This document shows positions 36,901-47,130 of a stretch of 64,000 nucleotides of DNA, one piece after another. Source of the stretch: Lepisosteus oculatus (taxonomy: Eukaryota > Chordata > Actinopteri > Semionotiformes > Lepisosteidae); NCBI RefSeq assembly GCF_040954835.1, contig NC_090712.1, forward strand, positions 2,055,284-2,119,283, in the 5' to 3' direction. Both the position numbers and the translations under genes were made by a program. A model generated the notes under the pieces. The model ran no database searches. It saw only the letters and a program-made list of their open reading frames with translations, and was not told the DNA's origin. Numbering within the stretch: the first letter of the stretch is position 1; each line of letters begins with the position of its first letter.

Positions 36901-39900
36901 CTTGTCTCCAGATAAATTCCAGTAAACGTTGCAAAACGTACAAGCTGGCTTGGAGCAAAACTTTGACCTACTCTGCACTTTCAAGTCCTAAACCTGTCTC
37001 TTGGCGACTGTGTTCTGTTCACACTTACTTAATGGCCAGAAAATCAGGTCACGCTTTTTCACATAGGAAAACTGCCAGGGAACCTATAAGTAGAATTGGA
37101 GGAGCATTATGCGTGACCGGAATCCCACAGAACGCAGAGTAGCAAAGGGATCTGAAAGACGAAATCCAAAGGCTGGGTCGATAAGGGAGGCCAAGGGTCC
37201 GGTAACGAGAGATATCCAAAAAACAATCCAAAAGTCAAAATCCGGAAGGCAAGGTCAAGAGGCGGAAGCAGAAGATTCGTAACAGGAGATCAGTCAAAAG
37301 GCTTACAAACGCACACTGGAGAATATTACAAGAGGCTTCTCAATAGTGAGCGTGGGAAAGTGTGTCAGGAGAGTTTAAATACTGAAAGGAAAGGGGTGTG
37401 ATTGGATGATTGGTTAGGGAGTGAGAATTTGAGAGATCTGGTGCATGTGAGAATGTGATGGGTTCAATCAGGGATGAGATTGTGAAGCAGTGGTTCTGGG
37501 AATGCAACGTCGTTTGTGAGGGAGAGTGTGGGGTGTGACAGGGATAGAACGGCGTTTCCGAGGTAGAGTGTGGGGCGTGACAAAAACGTGGGACGGGTTC
37601 AGTGAATGTCTCCACATGGCTTCCAGAGAAAGCGAGGAAAGTGAAGGGAACTGATGGTAGAGTAGCAGGCAACATGAGACAGGATGCAAATGAGTTGTGA
37701 GCCCACGAGACGTGTGCAAGATGTTTCAGCTTTGCACTGAGGGCTTTGTTAATTGGTGAAAAGCCATGCTTTCTATCCATTAAAAAAAAAGAAACCCCAT
37801 TTGTTCCAAAACTAAGCACACGAGTGGAGGTGTGATGTATCATCTAATGCTTTCCTCCCTGGCTGTCATCAGTCACTGCAGCATCTGCTTCTCCTCGGAC
37901 CCACAGCTCATCAGGTAATGAGTGGGAGTCAGTGCCTGCTTGTGCTGTGTGCCGAGCCACCTCTCTTTCTTCAGGCTAATATTGGATCCAGATTCCCTTT
38001 TCCAAGATAGCAGGTTTGAAGTCTCTCCTCTGGCTCAGTGGGGGATCTTGCACACATTAGGTATCAATGCCAAAGGGCAGATTATTGATTGGAGAGGAGA
38101 TGGTTTCAGAATTCAATAGATGGCTGAAACCATTTTATATCAAATAATTTTTTAAAAAATCTTTAGAATCTCCAGCTGTTTTCTCCAACAAACCCAACTT
38201 TGTCTTTAGATAGAGAGCTGCTTAGACTGAGGTGGATGTTCACAGAACCTGATTTCCTTATTTTTTATACTGTAATTGTAATTGTGATTTTGTTTATTCC
38301 TTCTACAGAATTTGTGAGCCTCCCATTTGAGGTATATTGATTTAACCACTTCTACTTACATTTGTAAACTGTGACACAGTACTGAAGAGAAAAAAGACTT
38401 CTTGAGAGGCTTGAAAGGATGTGTTTGGTATTGAAGCCCACTGTCAAACAGTGCGCTTCAAAAATGAATTGATCAAGGTTGATCAGCTCTGTTTGTGGAA
38501 GTGAGAGTTTATATCGGTCACTCTGGCAGTTTTTAAGATTTGAATCTGCACCATTCAATACTGCATCTGGAATTTTTGCTAGATATAATTTTTGTGGGGG
38601 GCAGTGAGTTATGTTGTCTGCTATAGGTACCAACACATGATGAGGTGGACTAACACCCTTCTCTTCTTCAATGGAGTGTACATTGGCCTGAACATGTTTT
38701 GTTAACAGAACGAGAAAGTGTGAGACTTCTGTTTTACTGGGCATGATTGCTAAGGTGTTGTCTGCTGGCTCTTCCAAGAATGGAAGTGAGATGAAAACAA
38801 GAGATGATGAGCTACTTCTCTCCCCAGACATCTACTGCTGCGGCCTCCTGAGCTCCAGGAAGAGCGACTGCACTGGGCTCCCCCAGTCCATGCTGGTGAA
38901 CCCTGAGGTGCCCCAGCGCCGAGGGCAGTACAGGACCAAAATGAAAGGCAACATGTCCCTCATCTGCTGGTACAACAAGGGTCATTTCCGTTTCCTCACC
39001 AACGCCTACTCGCCCAGCAAACAAGGTGACTTTCCCTGTTCGGTGGTGATAACTGAGGAGGGATATGTCCGCAGGGCCGTTTCCAAATAAGCAGCAGGTT
39101 CTGTGAAGCGCTAAGCCATTAGGGTGTTGTTCGTGAGCAGCTAGAATCCCAGGGTCAATGTTGTTTTTTTCGGGCAAATTTGGTATTTCAAGCCCTTGTT
39201 CCTCAATCTGCTTCATACATTCGCACCCCAGCAGTGTCACAGGAAGCAGACACTATATCTGACCTGTGCCAGTCCAATGGCAAAGCTCTCGGGCTTCCTC
39301 AGCTGCTCCAAGGGGCAGGAGGTGCAGCCCGACCCCTGTGGAACACATGGGACATCAGCCAAGATATAGATGGGCTCCAGTAGTCCCAAACCCCATCTCT
39401 GTAATTATAATAATAATAATTAATAATTGCTTACACTTATATAGCGCTTTTCTGGACACTCCACTCAAAGCGCTTTACAGGTAATGGGGATCCCCTCCAC
39501 CACCACCAGTGTGCAGCCCCACCTGGATGATGCGACGGCAGCCATAGTGCGCCAAAACGCTCACCACACACCAGCTCTCAGTGGGGAGGAGAGGAGAGTA
39601 ATGAAGTCAATTCATAGATGGGGATTATTAGGAGGCCATGATTGGTAATTCCAATGGGAAATTTGGCCAGGACACCAGGGTTACACCCCTAGTAGATACA
39701 GTATGTTTTATCTCCTGTTACTGCGGTCCCTCGCTTCAAAACCAAAACCCACCTACTGTTGAACTGGAAGGGCTTAATGAAGTTAAACCCCCTTCACATT
39801 CCAGATGGCAGAATCCCACATCAAAACATACACAATGTCAACAATTCAGCAGGACGACAGAGGAAAACATTCTGTCTTTAGATTTTGTAGCTCTGCCTAG

Positions 39901-42566
39901 TTAGCTCCAGTAACGGATTTTCGTCTCGGCTCAGCGAAGCAGCTTGTCCAGATTAAGCAGCAGCGGAGCTAAGCCTCTTTGACATTCCGTTTGCTTCCGC
40001 CTGGTCAGGGCTGTTCGCGCTGCTCAGATTCGCTCCCCCCTCTGCTTTATTTTCGTGTGTCGTGAGGTTGAGCGCAGTGCACAGGGTTCAAAGGCAGTCC
40101 CACTTCAGCCAGAAGGCACTCTCGGTGGCGTAACGCCAGTTTGAAATTAAAATTGTTCTGAGGAAGAATGGGATCTGGATTTGCCCAGGTGTGTCTCCGG
40201 AAACAAGTGTGTTGACCTTTACTTAAGGTCCCCTTTAGCCATGGGAAAGAAACTGGGATATGTGGCTGGGATATGTGGCACACCTTCACGCAAAGTCTGA
40301 TAACGCTCGGGAGACATTCAGGCATTGCATGTTGCATCTGCTTCCTTCTGTCAGTAAACTTCTACCCAAATGCTCTCAAGCCAGATTTGCCGATTCAATC
40401 ATGTCTGCTTCCAAATGTCCAGGTCCTTCCCTCCATGTACTAAAACTTCAGTGGTCAAAGATCCCTTATTTCCCCAAAAATCTATGTTCCCATAAAGATC
40501 ACATTTCTGAGTTAAGAAAGATCCAAAACTACGATAAAAACAAATAGTTCATGTTTTCTCTCTTTTTACTGTAGAATTTTCCTCTCTTTATTTTTCTCAT
40601 CCCTTTTTGCACTTTTAAAATTGGATTCACTGCAGGAGGGAACCCTGCTGTTACAATGTACTGTGTGCTGGTCAGTAGGTGCAGCAGTGCTAAAAGTGTT
40701 GGAGAGCTGGCCGAACCTGGAATGATGGTGTGAAACCTTTGCAAGTTAGAACAAAAGTCATAAATGACAAGAAGCCATTTGGCTCATCTTCTAGCCTGTG
40801 TGGTAGATGGTAGCTAATTGATCAAGGATCTCAGCCAGTTATGTCTTGAAATAAACCAGGCTATCAGCTTCAACATGACTGGGTACCTTGTTCCAGACTC
40901 CCAGTTCATTACATGTAATGAATCTATGAAAGAATTTCCTAAAACTGAGGAATTTTCGTGTGACAGTCAGGTTATTGGGGGAGTCTGTGACAGAGAAACA
41001 CGTCTTGCTCCTAGATAGTTGATCAACGTCTTTACCTGTTACTGTTCTAATTCAGTGTGTCTTTGTGTCCCGATTAGGAATGATCATTAAGAGGAAAAGT
41101 GGTGAAATCCCCTGTCCCTTAGCAGTGGAAGCCTTTGCAGCCCATCTCAGCTACATCTGCAAATATGATGACAAATACAGCAAGTGAGTGACGTTTATGA
41201 CTACAGTCACACTTTACAATAAGTGTCCATGATTACAGCAGAATTATACGTGCAGTAGCTCATGATATCCACATGATCAGTCTGTTTGTGTGTAAAGTAC
41301 TGCAACAATTTAGAAAACATAACCCTGTGCCTAAATATTTACTCATATATTGTATATCTGCAGCAGCCTTAGAGTGCAAATATGTGCTGACAAAAACACA
41401 ATGAAATTCTATAAAGCATTTTTGTTTTAATCAGGTAATAAATAAGAAAATGTACAATAAATAAAAATAATCCATCAGAGAAATGTCTTCCTATGAGAAA
41501 AGTGATCATCTTGTGAGAAGAGGGGCAATTAAGTCAAGTGCTAATGAACAAAAGTCAATTGTTTTTTTTCCCATTATTACCCCCCCAAAAAAGCTTTCTG
41601 TAATTATATGATTTCAGGTTTGCGTGTCAAAAAATGGCACCAAAGTCCCCTTTTCCTAACTAGAGAACAGCTGCACACAGCAGCTATTAATGCCTGCCCC
41701 AGATTTCCTAGACAGGTCCCTAATTAGGAAGGTCTTAACCAGGCAGGAGCTGTTCATTAATGACTGTCGGAGATGCCCGTTATTATGGATGAATTTTGCC
41801 GGCAGAAGTGAACAACTGTGACTGCTGGAGGGAAACCCTAGAGGAACAGTAAAAAATACCAACCCATCTACAGCACTGTCAGTGACTCCCACTGATACCC
41901 TGCACATACTAATAGCATTTGTGTTAAAATGCTGAAACATTTTTAACACAGCCTCACATCAAAAGCATTAATTATGTGCCTGCACATGACACTGAATACC
42001 ATTTTGCCCCCAAATGAGATGTTTAAACACAGTGTGAACACCTAAAGCAGATGTGACAGATGTCTGTGCTCCTGCACCTGAGGGTGTTTCTGAAGATGGT
42101 CCAGTTTAGAGCAACTAAGACACCTAATTAACGTTTCAATCCGATTTTTCTTCTAAGGGCTTTTATAGGCCATCATTAAGAATGTGTGACTCCTTCGAGA
42201 TGCAGAAACGTCAAAAGATTTGGAGAACCTGGAGAATAATGTCACCTTTGCCCAGATACTAATCAACATCTCCAGAGGACAAATCTTTTGCCGGTGTTCT
42301 AGATTGGCGTACTGCAGGATTGTTTCGGTAAAAGATCCTGTTTCTTTCTGTTGAAATTGCTTTCTTACAGATATTTTATCTTCCACAAGCCCAACAAGAC
42401 CTGGCAGCAGGTGTTCTGGCTGACGATAAGCATTGCCATCAACAACGCCTATATACTGTACAAGATGTCAGACGCCTACCACGTGAAGCGCTACAGTAGG
42501 GCCCAGTTTGGGGAGAGACTGGTACGAGAGCTCTTGGGGTTAGAGGACTGTTCTCCCACACAGTGA
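12602..42566 (+). CDS. PGBD5: PGBD5, domesticated piggyBac transposase-derived protein (complete)
   Basis: PGBD5 is a vertebrate gene exapted from a piggyBac transposase. It is nuclear and mostly neural in mammals, and whether it has transposase activity is debated in the literature. Exons: 12602-12917, 24805-25232, 28491-28625, 36611-36791, 38828-39025, 41078-41183, 42371-42566. Junction phases close throughout and give 519 residues. Residues 1-106 are a Ser/Asp/Glu-rich, low-complexity tail. Residues 107-519 carry the transposase-derived fold ([97 protein letters not shown]). The C-terminal Cys-rich zinc finger of active piggyBac is absent. By eye, the second and third catalytic-Asp motifs of active piggyBac are not kept. 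There are seven coding exons and no terminal repeats, so it is a host gene, not a transposon. Confidence 0.97.
14531..15075 (-). repeat. 5S rRNA-derived SINE, copy b
   Basis: Same tail (CACTTATATAGC, AAAGCGCTTTACAGGTAATG) and 5S-like head (CCAGGTACTGA near 14990) as copy a. The head extends further here, reaching about 15075. Minus orientation, in PGBD5 intron 1. Confidence 0.85.
16377..16844 (-). mobile_element. Solo LTR A, target duplication ATTAC
   Basis: A 468-bp element with inverted ends TGTCACGA / TCGTGACA, flanked on both sides by ATTAC (16372-16376 and 16845-16849). TG...CA ends with an exact 5-bp duplication and no gag-pol define a solo LTR, probably gypsy-like. Related to LTR C at 20255. 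Orientation is inferred from a TTAAAAG box on the minus strand. Confidence 0.9.
17275..17400 (-). repeat. CR1/jockey-type LINE 3' fragment
   Basis: AGAGGAGGCCATTTGATCCA and CTTCTTGAAATAACATCAGG belong to the dispersed family also seen at 28800, 40745 and 50580. On the coding strand that family resembles the C-terminal tail of a non-LTR retrotransposon ORF2. Confidence 0.7.
17438..17877 (+). mobile_element. Solo LTR B, target duplication CTCAT
   Basis: A 440-bp element beginning TGTCACATCCGC and ending GTGTTACA, flanked by CTCAT at 17433-17437 and 17878-17882. No internal coding region. It belongs to a different family from LTRs A and C. Orientation is uncertain. Confidence 0.87.
20255..20716 (-). 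mobile_element. Solo LTR C, target duplication GGAAC
   Basis: A 462-bp element from TGTAATGA to TCGTGACA, flanked by GGAAC at 20250-20254 and 20717-20721. It shares long blocks with LTR A (GACCCTATGCAGACGACAC; GGGGCGTGTCCA; AGTCTGGCTTTTA). The minus strand carries a TATAAAAG box (20618-20625), which gives the likely orientation. Confidence 0.9.
24276..24612 (+). repeat. Dispersed repeat, unexpanded relative of the 79-bp array
   Basis: GATAACCGCTTATCCAATTC, then a single 79-bp-like segment (GGCACCAGGC...CCTGGATGGGACACCAGTCC...TCACACCAGGG), then GACTGTGGGAGGAAATG and GCAATGCTAACCACAG. Order matches the repeat around the array at 8248-9489, but with one unit instead of thirteen. Confidence 0.8.
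24805..25232 (+). CDS. PGBD5: PGBD5 coding exon 2
   Basis: A 428-bp exon encoding residues 107-248 after completing a split Gly codon: [20 protein letters not shown] through [19 protein letters not shown]. Acceptor TTTCAG, donor GTACGT. It holds the N-terminal part of the transposase-derived region. Confidence 0.97.
25233..28490 (+). other. PGBD5 intron 2
   Basis: A 3.3-kb intron, mostly AT-rich. No repeat or coding segment recognised. Confidence 0.7.
28491..28625 (+). CDS. PGBD5: PGBD5 coding exon 3
   Basis: Forty-five codons (residues 249-293), [20 protein letters not shown] then a basic run [16 protein letters not shown]. By eye the I-D-E at 255-257 falls where active piggyBac has its first catalytic Asp. 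Acceptor TCCCAG, donor GTGAGG. Confidence 0.97.
28876..29572. mobile_element. Hairpin-forming insertion element, itself split by an LTR
   Basis: Its ends are long inverted repeats: GGAACAAGTAAAGG then TTTAATCCGTGC near 28921, against GCATGGATTAATCC and CTTTACTTGT near 29029, the latter resuming after the LTR as ACTTGTTCC at 29561. The arms restore to each other only if 29046-29558 is removed. No coding capacity; the class (MITE or SINE-like) is undetermined. Confidence 0.65.
29046..29558. mobile_element. Solo LTR D, near-duplicated target
   Basis: A 513-bp stretch starting TGTCAGGAATCC and ending TTGTGACA, flanked by TTACT (29041-29045) and GTACT (29559-29563), four of five bases matching. 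Removing it restores the inverted-repeat arm of the host element. Confidence 0.75.
32660..32735 (-). repeat. LINE 3' fragment (short)
   Basis: AGAACATAAGAAAGGTTACA followed by AGGAGGGTATTTAGCCCAGT is the terminal signature of the same LINE-tail family. Confidence 0.6.
32924..33370 (+). mobile_element. Possible solo LTR E, target duplication CACAG
   Basis: A GC-rich 447-bp block starting TGTGGCACGACAGG, with a TATAAA box at 33042-33047 set in a promoter-like context. CACAG is found on both flanks (32919-32923 and 33371-33375). The 3' end (ACGAGG) does not end in CA, so the border is uncertain. Confidence 0.55.
34135..35330 (-). pseudogene. Degenerate non-LTR retrotransposon reverse transcriptase
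   Basis: On the minus strand, RT-like segments appear in order across several frames: a stretch near 35290-35170 (fingers and MLFID...NTIVP), SWILDF near 35100, [20 protein letters not shown] near 35000, then [20 protein letters not shown] and [19 protein letters not shown]. The F-A-D-D active-site box expected after the VPRH segment is missing (KYTASKK instead), and frames are broken. A short 3' UTR and tail end near 34140. Probably of the jockey/CR1 group (Rex1-like in fish); dead. Confidence 0.8.
36611..36791 (+). CDS. PGBD5: PGBD5 coding exon 4
   Basis: Sixty codons plus one base (residues 294-353), [20 protein letters not shown], then [20 protein letters not shown]. The F-T-G-P-S-I-T-S at 336-343 occupies the place of the C-D-N-x-F-T-S motif of active piggyBac, so that Asp is missing. 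Acceptor TTCCAG, donor GTCAGG. Confidence 0.97.
36792..38827 (+). other. PGBD5 intron 4
   Basis: A 2-kb intron containing the possible LTR at 37110-37582; otherwise no feature recognised. Confidence 0.7.
37110..37582. mobile_element. Possible solo LTR F (no target duplication seen)
   Basis: LTR-like composition, with a start TGCGTGACCGGAATCC and two nested possible 3' ends, GGGGTGTGACA (about 37540) and GGGGCGTGACA (37582), within a short internal repetition. The flanking bases do not match, so insertion borders are not proven. Confidence 0.45.
38828..39025 (+). CDS. PGBD5: PGBD5 coding exon 5
   Basis: A 198-bp exon (residues 354-419 plus one base), [55 protein letters not shown]. The split codon 354 reads Asp, where human has Gly (from memory). 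Acceptor CCCCAG, donor GTGACT. Confidence 0.96.
39405..39695 (-). repeat. 5S rRNA-derived SINE, copy c (5' truncated)
   Basis: Carries the shared tail (ATAATAATAATTAATAATTG, CACTTATATAGCGC) and about half the body. It stops near 39695, before the 5S-like head. Confidence 0.8.
40745..41015 (-). repeat. CR1/jockey-type LINE 3' fragment
   Basis: CAAGAAGCCATTTGGCTCAT, then AGCTAATTGATCAAGGATCT, then GCTATCAGCTTCAACATGAC follow the order of the dispersed LINE-tail family. It ends just before PGBD5 exon 6. Confidence 0.7.
41078..41183 (+). CDS. PGBD5: PGBD5 coding exon 6
   Basis: A 106-bp exon (residues 420-454 plus two bases), [20 protein letters not shown] then [14 protein letters not shown]. 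The G-G-V-D motif that holds the third catalytic Asp in active piggyBac is not visible here. Acceptor GATTAG, donor GTGAGT. Confidence 0.96.
41184..42370 (+). other. PGBD5 intron 6
   Basis: A 1.2-kb intron. 41665-41905 is less AT-rich, with homeodomain-like cores CTAATTAGG and CATTAATGAC; no repeat recognised. Confidence 0.65.
42371..42566 (+). CDS. PGBD5: PGBD5 coding exon 7 (stop)
   Basis: Completes a split Lys codon, then 64 codons and [43 protein letters not shown] and [15 protein letters not shown] match the conserved C-terminus. Acceptor TTACAG. Confidence 0.97.
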
Positions 42567-43680
42567 AGACCTGCGTCCCAGCCCCCAGACCATTACTCAC
42601 ACACACACATACTCACACCCCCCCAGGTAAGCTTGGTCTCTCACACACCCACACCCACACACATACCTGCACCCACTGAGAGGGGGCCGACAGCACGGGC
42701 AAAGAGAAGGCAGTCAGTGATGGAAATCGGGAAGATGGGAGAGAGGAAGGCAGCTCTTCCCGATTCCAAACACGGAGGGGCGTTCTCTGAAACGTGTTCA
42801 GGAAAACGAGACGCAGACTGTCCTTGATGTTCAGCGCCCATCCAACTTCACCACAGTTAGGCCTCATGACCTGATTGAGCCTCAGTGAGCGAGCAGGTTG
42901 CATGGAGAACTGACATGAAATCACATTGTTCCACTTTTTTTTGTTGTTGTTGTTGTTGAATCCACACTTTGGTTATGTGTTTAAATTCGAGTTGAGAAAC
43001 AAAAAGATTCTTTGAGGAACTTTCATGGAATATGTAGGGGGAAGTGGCTCACGCCTGCGTCCGTCTGTGTAAATGAGTGTACATAACCTATATCCATATT
43101 AAATGATGTCTAGTGTGTTAACAAAGCAGGCGGGCCTATCAAAGAGCCAAGACCGGAAGGGTCAGCTCACAGTAAATATATATGCAGAAACACGATTCAT
43201 GGATGCACTTTTTCTAAAAATTTTCATAGCGGCCGAGGGCATTTGGAGTGTCGTGCTATCACTTCCCTATTCCGGACAGCTCATTTCTCAGAAATGTATG
43301 TACAGTAAAACGCACTCAAGTGATTGTAAAAGAAAAGAGTCAGTCAACCTTCTTTCTGACCTTTCAGCGTTGGAGCCGGTCACAGGTCACCTCACCCCTC
43401 CCCCTTCCTCTGAGGTCTCGGGATGATCCGATCAATCCAGATAATTAATAAGAGAAGGAAGGGGGAGGGGGGGAGGGATGGGTCCCATTTGCTGCTGGAA
43501 ACAATACATTTACAGGCTCGTTCACAGAATAGCATGAGGGGGTGACTTCTATTTTCTTCCCCTCCTAGATCATCGGTCTGCATTTCAAAGGCTTTCTGCG
43601 GGTTCATGCCTTTTCTTTTCACGGCCCAGGAAACAAAAATCAGAATAAATGAGTCTTTACCTTAGTTGCCATTTTGCCCC
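42567..43680 (+). other. PGBD5 3' UTR (proximal)
   Basis: Begins after the stop codon. It holds a CA-rich tract (about 42597-42665) and a first candidate poly(A) signal AATAAA at 43644-43649. A distal AATAAA at 49385-49390 could end a much longer UTR. No transcript evidence is available. Confidence 0.5.
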
Positions 43681-46600
43681 CACCCCGGATATCGGTGGGT
43701 GTCATGAAGGAGTCACCTGATATAGCCGGATGCTACTGGGGAGGAGCGTGGCACCATCCCTCACCAAGCAGCAGGAAGCAAAACGGGTTAGGGAGCAGCT
43801 CCGATCTCCCCCTGCTGCTCGGGCTTGTGGGCAGATGCTTTTACAGGGCCTCTAATGCAGTCTTACGCAAAACCCAACGCATAAATCATTCAAAACAACA
43901 AAGCTTTCCCCAAGCTCGTTCTCCAGCTTCCCCAGAACTTACATTATTCTTATACGCTGCTTTCATGTTGATTGGAATGACAAGTTGGAGATGCTAGATT
44001 AAAAAAAAAAAAGATTTGGGTGACTAATCTTATCAGGCCCGAGTAAATGAGCAGTAGGGGTATGGAGCAGCAGCAGCTGATCTTTTTGCTAAGAACTAAA
44101 AACGCCTGTTGGCTCATGGCCACTGTTCTAATACAAAAAAAAAGCTTCTGGGACCCCACTGAAAGCGGGCTGTTGCGCTGCAGATTAATCTAGTAATGAA
44201 TGCTGGAAGGGTTCCATCGCTCTGAAGGGCAAGAGCCTCTTGGGCTGAGCAAATGGAAGTCTGTGTGTCGGAGGTCTAATACCGTCTCAGCATCTCGCCA
44301 TTGAAGGAATCACGCAGTTGTCAAAGACTTTGATCTGCTAAGCAAGTTAAAGAAACAGGATATACTGATCGAATGCTGATCAGATGAGGAGATGAAAGGG
44401 CGACCAATTTATTTAAACTGTAGTAAAAGTTAAACTCGAATACTACCCACGGAGAAAAGTATTTGGACTCTTCAGTAACAAGTGATTGCATGTGATGTTA
44501 CATTCAGTGGCTGAAGATCACAGTGGCTGTGTCGTGTGATGTTTCATGCATTTTAATCGTCCGCATTGACAAGCTTGAGTGTAGCTCTCAAACTACAAAA
44601 TCAAAAAATGTCTGATTGTATGAAGTTCCCCCTTTGGCTGTACACTGCGTAAATGCTGTTCAGCTGTGCTGTGCTGTGACTTCAGGGACAATTTAAAACT
44701 AAATTTAATTAACCTAACCCTTTTTCGCCTTAAACATAATGGAGTACTTAATTCCATTTGGTCATCAGTAATATCATGTCAGGGAAGGTCTTTAAATAGA
44801 AAACTTTGTTCTTTATTGATTAAAAGCATTTAACTCTTCCCAAATATAAAAAAGGCATTTTTCCTTCGAAGAATTGTTTCTTCACAGTGATACTTTTTAA
44901 TTCTAAAGTTTGTCTTTTAGTAGCATCTCCAAATCTAGGACCAGTGGTGGACAAATATACTGTAGGCGAAGTAGACGGTAGGCCATATATTTTTTTGATG
45001 ATTTATAGCTTCACGGTCTTCAGAAGATAATGTCAGCGTTCAAAAATGGAAAGATATGCTTTGCGACTATAGGCATCATCAAGAGAGTTTTGAGCTGAAT
45101 CGTGTAACGTTTCCAACATTTGCTGTTCAAGATTGCTCAAGGACCTTCTTATGGTACAGTGCAGAGTACAGGGCTGTGGGGATGGATCTCGATTTGTTTG
45201 CAGATATAAACAATATCAAGAAGAAGGAGAGAAATGTCAATATGAATTGACAGGCGCAAGTGCATTGACTGCTTTGTGTAAGCCCTTGAAATTCCTAAGG
45301 AAGAAAGTGAACTCTGCCATGCCTGCTGTGGCTGGTTTTTAGCTGGTTTTGAAGGGCTGTTTTTATTACAATCACTGTGAATTCTTGAAAGGCAGAGCGG
45401 GGTACATCTTAGTCACTGTTCATGAATATAAGAAACATGTAGAAAGTAAGTGTGTGTGTCTGTAGGCTACCGAGGTGGCATGTGATGTTTTGTGCGGTGT
45501 GTAGAAAATACAAAGAATGTATTTAATTACAAAGATATATCACTGATTTACATATAGGATATCTAAATATAGGAAGTGTGGACAGGATGAATAGATTTAT
45601 TTAGGATAAGACACGAGATTGTATTTGAATTTGAAAGCAAAAGAAACTCTTGTCCCTGTGTGTGACTGTCACATCGTAGAAATGCTCTGAAAGACTGCAA
45701 ATAGAACACGCTTGGAATTGGATCCCATGGTAACATTCAGTACAAAGCTACTCTTTTCTCTATGTTCATAAAAAACATCATTTTGTGTGTAGTCTGTTTT
45801 CAATGCTGTGGCATATTCAAAAAGCCTTTGTGAGAGAGAGAGAGAAATTAAGAAAAAATAGCTTTTTAAAACTCCTGTCCTGCTTTTAAAAATCTAGATC
45901 AAAGTAATGCAGCAAGAAAAGACTTTAATCTAATTCTAAAAATTAATTAAAAAATCTTAAATATAGCTTTGGCAGAATAGCTGAGGTTCATTATGGGTTT
46001 ACAAAAAGAAGGACAGATTGTGTGTTGGAGGAAAGTTTTAAGATGATGGAATCCTTATCTTCTGAGTTTGCAGATGATCTTTGAAAGGGACTGTTTGGAG
46101 AACATTCCTCGATGTTTTACGAACAGGACCCATTTCATAGTTCATCTCTGCATAATATTCACAATTCTGTATGGAAAACACAATGAGAGTTTCAGCTTGC
46201 TTTCTCCAGGAAAATATTTCAGGGAATTGTAGGGTCCAAAGTGTATTACCTCAGTCCTGTCAAGGTAATATTTTTGTTGTTTAGCAAGTGCTATAGGACT
46301 TTGGTATAAAAAGCTTAGCTCATCAGGCCTGTTTTGTTTTAAAAATGTTCACATTTCTGTATATTATACACTTTAATTACAGCCAGTGCTCAGTTCCTGA
46401 TAATTAACACCAAAGCAATGTAGGGGAACTGATAAGACTGAAATCTGAAATCCGTTTCAAGCTGCACTCTGATGTTAATTAGCTCCACCTAAATCTGCAG
46501 AACTCCAGTGGGTTTAATTAAAGAGATAACAGAGGATGCGGTGAATTCCCATAATGTCACCTGGTGGGCTGTTTCTTTAAAGATCCCTTTTTCAGACTTG

Positions 46601-46964
46601 AGGCTTGAAACGCTCAAAATTTTAATTTTGGAAAACTCAAAACGCAACGGGTAGAAAAGCAATTTGCACTTTTATGAGAGAAGAATCTTTCTTCATCTGT
46701 TCTTCATTCTCCTTGCAGAATTTGATGGTTGATTTGCAATTTCATTAAACCAACACACTAGTAGATGCATCAACAACATTAGCAATAACAGTTTTCTAGT
46801 GATTCAAAGCATTACTATTGAAAATTAAATAGCAAAGAAAAGATACAGCCTGGGCTGAAAACCACTAAAATGTTTCTGCACACTGCTGTGCTTAAGGAAA
46901 AATCATCCAAGACTCATTTTAAGTGATTTATGTTAAACACTGTTTGGCTGTTTGGATTCACTGC

Positions 46965-47130
46965 TCTCCTCCCCACTGAGAGCCAGTGTGTGGGGAGTGT
47001 ACTGGTGCACTATGGCTGCTGTCACATCCTCCAGGTGGGGCTGCACACTGGTGGTGGTGGAGGGGAGTCCCCATTACCTGTAAAGCGCTTTGAGTGAAGT
47101 GTCTAGAAAAGCGCTATATAAGTGTTAAGC
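46965..47130 (+). repeat. 5S rRNA-derived SINE, copy d (3' end only)
   Basis: CTCTCCTCCCCACTGAGAGC through AAAGCGCTTTGAGTGAAGTG to GCGCTATATAAGTGTTA, the family's 3' third in plus orientation. Confidence 0.85.

Larger units (their letters stand above)
39026..41077 (+). other. PGBD5 intron 5
   Basis: A 2-kb intron holding a truncated 5S-derived SINE (39405) and a LINE tail (40745). No coding segment. Confidence 0.7.

Noticed and set aside
37340..37843. 167-residue minus-strand frame
   Set aside because: Overlaps the possible LTR F; its His/Ser/Pro-rich repeats come from the internal repetition near 37500-37582.
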